From contig NZ_DS990123.1 of assembly GCF_000187895.1 (NCBI RefSeq), positions 83,257 to 147,256 on the forward strand: a stretch of DNA of 64,000 bases. The letters run 5' to 3'. The stretch is from Phocaeicola plebeius DSM 17135. Its GTDB lineage: Bacteria; Bacteroidota; Bacteroidia; Bacteroidales; Bacteroidaceae. Positions 62,092 to 64,000 of this stretch are shown here, one piece after another. Position numbers and translations under genes: made by a program. The first letter of the stretch is position 1; every line of letters starts with the position of its first letter. The notes under the pieces are model-generated. The model made no database searches. It saw only the letters and a program-made list of their open reading frames with translations, and was not told the DNA's origin.

Positions 62092-63375
62092 TTAAACCTG
62101 TGCCATAGCCTGTTCCAGGTCGGCAATAATATCGTTGACATTTTCAATGCCGACAGACAAGCGAATCAAATCAGGAGCTACTCCCGCTTCAATCAACTGT
62201 TCGTCTGTCAACTGACGATGTGTATGGCTGGCCGGATGCAACACACAAGTACGCGCATCTGCCACGTGAGTTACAATACAAGCCAGCTTCAGACTATCCA
62301 TAAATTTGATAGCCTCTTCACGAGTTCCTTCCAAGCCGAAAGCAATCACGCCACAAGAACCGTTAGGCATATATTTCTGAGCCAGTTCATAATACTTGTT
62401 GCTCTTCAATCCGCAATAGTTTACCCATTTCACTTTCGGATTTGCTTCCAGCCATTCCGCTATTTTCTGCGCATTTTCACAATGACGCGGCACACGCAAA
62501 TGCAATGTTTCCAGTCCCAGGTTCAACAGGAACGCATTCTCCGGTGACTGTATAGAACCCAAGTCGCGCATCAGCTGAGCAGTAGCCTTCGTCATATAAG
62601 CCATCTTTCCGAAAGCCTTTGTGTAAGTAAGTCCATGATAAGACTCATCAGGCTGTGTCAATCCCGGGAATTTGTCGGCATGTGCATCCCAGTCAAAATT
62701 ACCGCTATCTACAATGGCACCTCCCACACAAGTGGCATGTCCATCCATGTATTTCGTAGTAGAATGTGTCACGATGTCTGCTCCCCATTCGAAAGGACGG
62801 CAGTTAATCGGAGTAGCAAAAGTATTATCCACAATCAAAGGCACTCCGTGTTTATGGGCAATACGGGCAAATTTCTCAATATCGAGCACATTGATACCCG
62901 GATTAGAGATTGTTTCTCCGAACAAACATTTAGTATTCGGACGGAAAGCCTTTTCTATTTCTTCTTCCGGAGCATCCGCATCAATAAAGGTACACTCAAT
63001 ACCCAGTTTCTTCATCGTTACAGCGAACAGATTGAATGTACCTCCATAAATGGTAGATGAGCAGACAAAATGGTCGCCTGCCTCGCAAATATTAAATACG
63101 GCATAGAAGTTAGCTGCCTGACCCGATGAAGTCAACATAGCTCCTACTCCTCCTTCCAATGCTGCAATCTTGGCAGCTACGGCATCATTCGTTGGGTTCT
63201 GCAAGCGAGTATAAAAATAACCGCTGTCTTCCAAATCGAAAAGACGAGCCATCTGTTCACTGGTATCATACTTAAACGTTGTACTTTGATAAATAGGCAA
63301 TACACGAGGTTCTCCTTTTTTCGGAGTCCATCCAGCCTGTACACAAAGTGTCTCTTTGTTGAATTTCTGTTCCAT
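62092..63375 (-). CDS. metY: O-acetylhomoserine sulfhydrylase (homocysteine synthase)
   Basis: PLP enzyme making homocysteine from O-acetylhomoserine and sulfide. The 427-residue protein is the length of the O-acetylhomoserine branch of the Cys/Met metabolism family. Signatures are QAGWTPKKGEPRVLPIYQST, SSGQAANFYAVFNI, PLIVDNTFATPINCRPFEWG and the PLP-lysine region VTHSTTKYMDGHATCVGG. It would use sulfide directly, so it does not depend on the PAPS cluster at 25126-32603. Confidence 0.95.
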   Translation of the reverse strand: MEQKFNKETLCVQAGWTPKKGEPRVLPIYQSTTFKYDTSEQMARLFDLEDSGYFYTRLQNPTNDAVAAKIAALEGGVGAMLTSSGQAANFYAVFNICEAGDHFVCSSTIYGGTFNLFAVTMKKLGIECTFIDADAPEEEIEKAFRPNTKCLFGETISNPGINVLDIEKFARIAHKHGVPLIVDNTFATPINCRPFEWGADIVTHSTTKYMDGHATCVGGAIVDSGNFDWDAHADKFPGLTQPDESYHGLTYTKAFGKMAYMTKATAQLMRDLGSIQSPENAFLLNLGLETLHLRVPRHCENAQKIAEWLEANPKVKWVNYCGLKSNKYYELAQKYMPNGSCGVIAFGLEGTREEAIKFMDSLKLACIVTHVADARTCVLHPASHTHRQLTDEQLIEAGVAPDLIRLSVGIENVNDIIADLEQAMAQV

Positions 63376-63414
63376 CTTATATAATATTATTTATCTACAA
63401 ATCATTCTGACGGA

Positions 63415-63422
63415 CAAAAGTA
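63415..63422 (-). promoter_or_regulatory. -7 promoter element for metY
   Basis: TACTTTTG on the minus strand, an exact match 39 bp before the ATG at 63375. Confidence 0.5.
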
Positions 63423-63465
63423 AGAAATATTCCACCATTGATAGCAGATTTATGAAAAAAAGATG

Positions 63466-63473
63466 TACATTTG
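63466..63473 (+). promoter_or_regulatory. -7 promoter element for the thioesterase
   Basis: TACATTTG, an exact match 22 bp before the ATG at 63496. An in-frame upstream codon at 63463 lies before it and is therefore not the start. Confidence 0.55.
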
Positions 63474-63495
63474 GCGAAAACTTAAAAGCATTACT

Positions 63496-63945
63496 ATGAA
63501 CGCAGAATTCCAATTCAAGCACGAAATCCCAGTACAAATCCGTTTCAGCGATGTAGACCAGTACGGTCACATGAATAATTCCGTGTATTTTTCGTTGTAC
63601 GACCTGGCTAAAACATCCTATTTCCGCGATGTGTTTGGGGAAGAAGAACGCGACAAATTCAATGTAGTAGTAGTCAATATCAATGCAGACTTTTTAGCAC
63701 CTGTATTCTTTTCTGACGAACTCATGATTGAAACGACTGTGATCCACCTCGGGCATAAGAGTTTAACCATGCTACAACGAGCCTTCAATAAGGCCAGCGG
63801 TGTATTGAAGTGCCAGTGCCGTACCGTATTGGTGGGATATGATATACTGACCAAAGAACCCATGGAAATTCCGATGGCATATAAACAAGCTATCTGTGAT
63901 TATGAAGGAAAAACATTAAGCGAACTATCCCAGCCTATTCAATAA
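63496..63945 (+). CDS. Hotdog-fold acyl-CoA thioesterase (4-hydroxybenzoyl-CoA thioesterase family)
   Basis: A 149-residue hotdog-fold thioesterase. The catalytic region reads IRFSDVDQYGHMNNSVYFSL, with the Asp of the 4HBT signature (D-x-D-x3-H-x-N-N) in place, followed by DLAKTSYFRDVF. It hydrolyses acyl-CoA or acyl-ACP thioesters; the chain length is not predictable. The ATG at 63496 was chosen because it follows the -7 box and gives the usual N-terminus (MNAEFQFKHEIPVQIRF). It is the last complete gene of the window. Confidence 0.92.
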   Translation: MNAEFQFKHEIPVQIRFSDVDQYGHMNNSVYFSLYDLAKTSYFRDVFGEEERDKFNVVVVNINADFLAPVFFSDELMIETTVIHLGHKSLTMLQRAFNKASGVLKCQCRTVLVGYDILTKEPMEIPMAYKQAICDYEGKTLSELSQPIQ

Positions 63946-63947
63946 AA

Positions 63948-63980
63948 AAACTCTCCTACCGGTACGGACGGAGTTTATTT
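63948..63980 (+). terminator. Possible terminator after the thioesterase gene
   Basis: AAACTC (63948-63953) and GAGTTT (63971-63976) close an imperfect hairpin with a palindromic TACCGGTA centre, followed by ATTTTATTT. Confidence 0.4.
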
Positions 63981-64000
63981 TATTTACTTAACTAATATTA

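Noticed and set aside
62092..63375. metY as part of the sulfate cluster
   Set aside because: It is about 30 kb away, has its own promoter and uses sulfide. No reductase in the window links it to PAPS.
1000..64000. CRISPR arrays, phage genes, integrases or conjugation genes
   Set aside because: None were seen. The repeat clusters are short palindromes without regular spacers, and the only transposase is the IS3-family element.

Overview
The window looks like chromosomal DNA of a gut Bacteroidales, most likely Bacteroidaceae (Bacteroides/Phocaeicola type). The evidence is SusC/SusD pairs, an ECF-sigma/FecR pair beside a SusC with an STN domain, almost no Shine-Dalgarno sequences, and many upstream matches to the Bacteroidetes -7 promoter element TAnnTTTG. 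No CRISPR array, rRNA operon, prophage or conjugative element was seen. One tRNA (Leu, CAA) is present.

Layout. 1-1249: N-terminal part of a SusC-like receptor that runs off the left edge. 1504-3009: a complete IS3-family insertion sequence with a 3-bp target duplication and a programmed -1 frameshift site, sitting inside a small cluster of palindromic repeats. 3243-11333: housekeeping genes (psd, pssA, a DUF4834 protein, a small RHH-like protein with tadA, yraN, birA, a MATE transporter, pyrH, a histidine phosphatase, frr, rsgA). 11413-23311: two complete RND efflux triads transcribed divergently, with a small unknown membrane protein between them. 23365-25029: an APC amino-acid transporter.

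25126-32603: a seven-gene sulfate-activation cluster (cysQ, SLC13 permease, cysC, cysD, cysN, secreted SGNH hydrolase, sulfotransferase) closed by a strong terminator. It would import sulfate, make PAPS, transfer the sulfonate to an acceptor and recycle PAP. No PAPS or sulfite reductase is present, so it looks built for sulfonation rather than cysteine synthesis. 32732-47517: a visibly AT-richer polysaccharide-utilisation locus on the minus strand. It runs from a lipoprotein gene, ECF sigma factor and FecR-type anti-sigma factor through SusC and SusD to a CE12-like esterase, a GH43-like enzyme, a GH115 enzyme and a GH59 galactosylceramidase-like enzyme.

47656-64000: a second palindromic repeat cluster, a sugar O-acetyltransferase divergent from a secreted DUF1593 protein, a Crp/Fnr-family regulator next to a membrane acyltransferase with an FNR-like box between them, tRNA-Leu, a mannose-1-phosphate guanylyltransferase, a TonB-dependent receptor with a terminator-like hairpin in its leader, an HIT protein, greA, a TlpA-like lipoprotein lacking the redox cysteines, pnp, an iron-type alcohol dehydrogenase, metY and an acyl-CoA thioesterase.

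The strongest candidates for a second look are the sulfonation cluster with its embedded SGNH hydrolase, the GH59-containing PUL, the Crp/Fnr box near position -40 of the acyltransferase promoter, and the two palindromic repeat clusters. All family assignments come from reading motifs; no database search was run.
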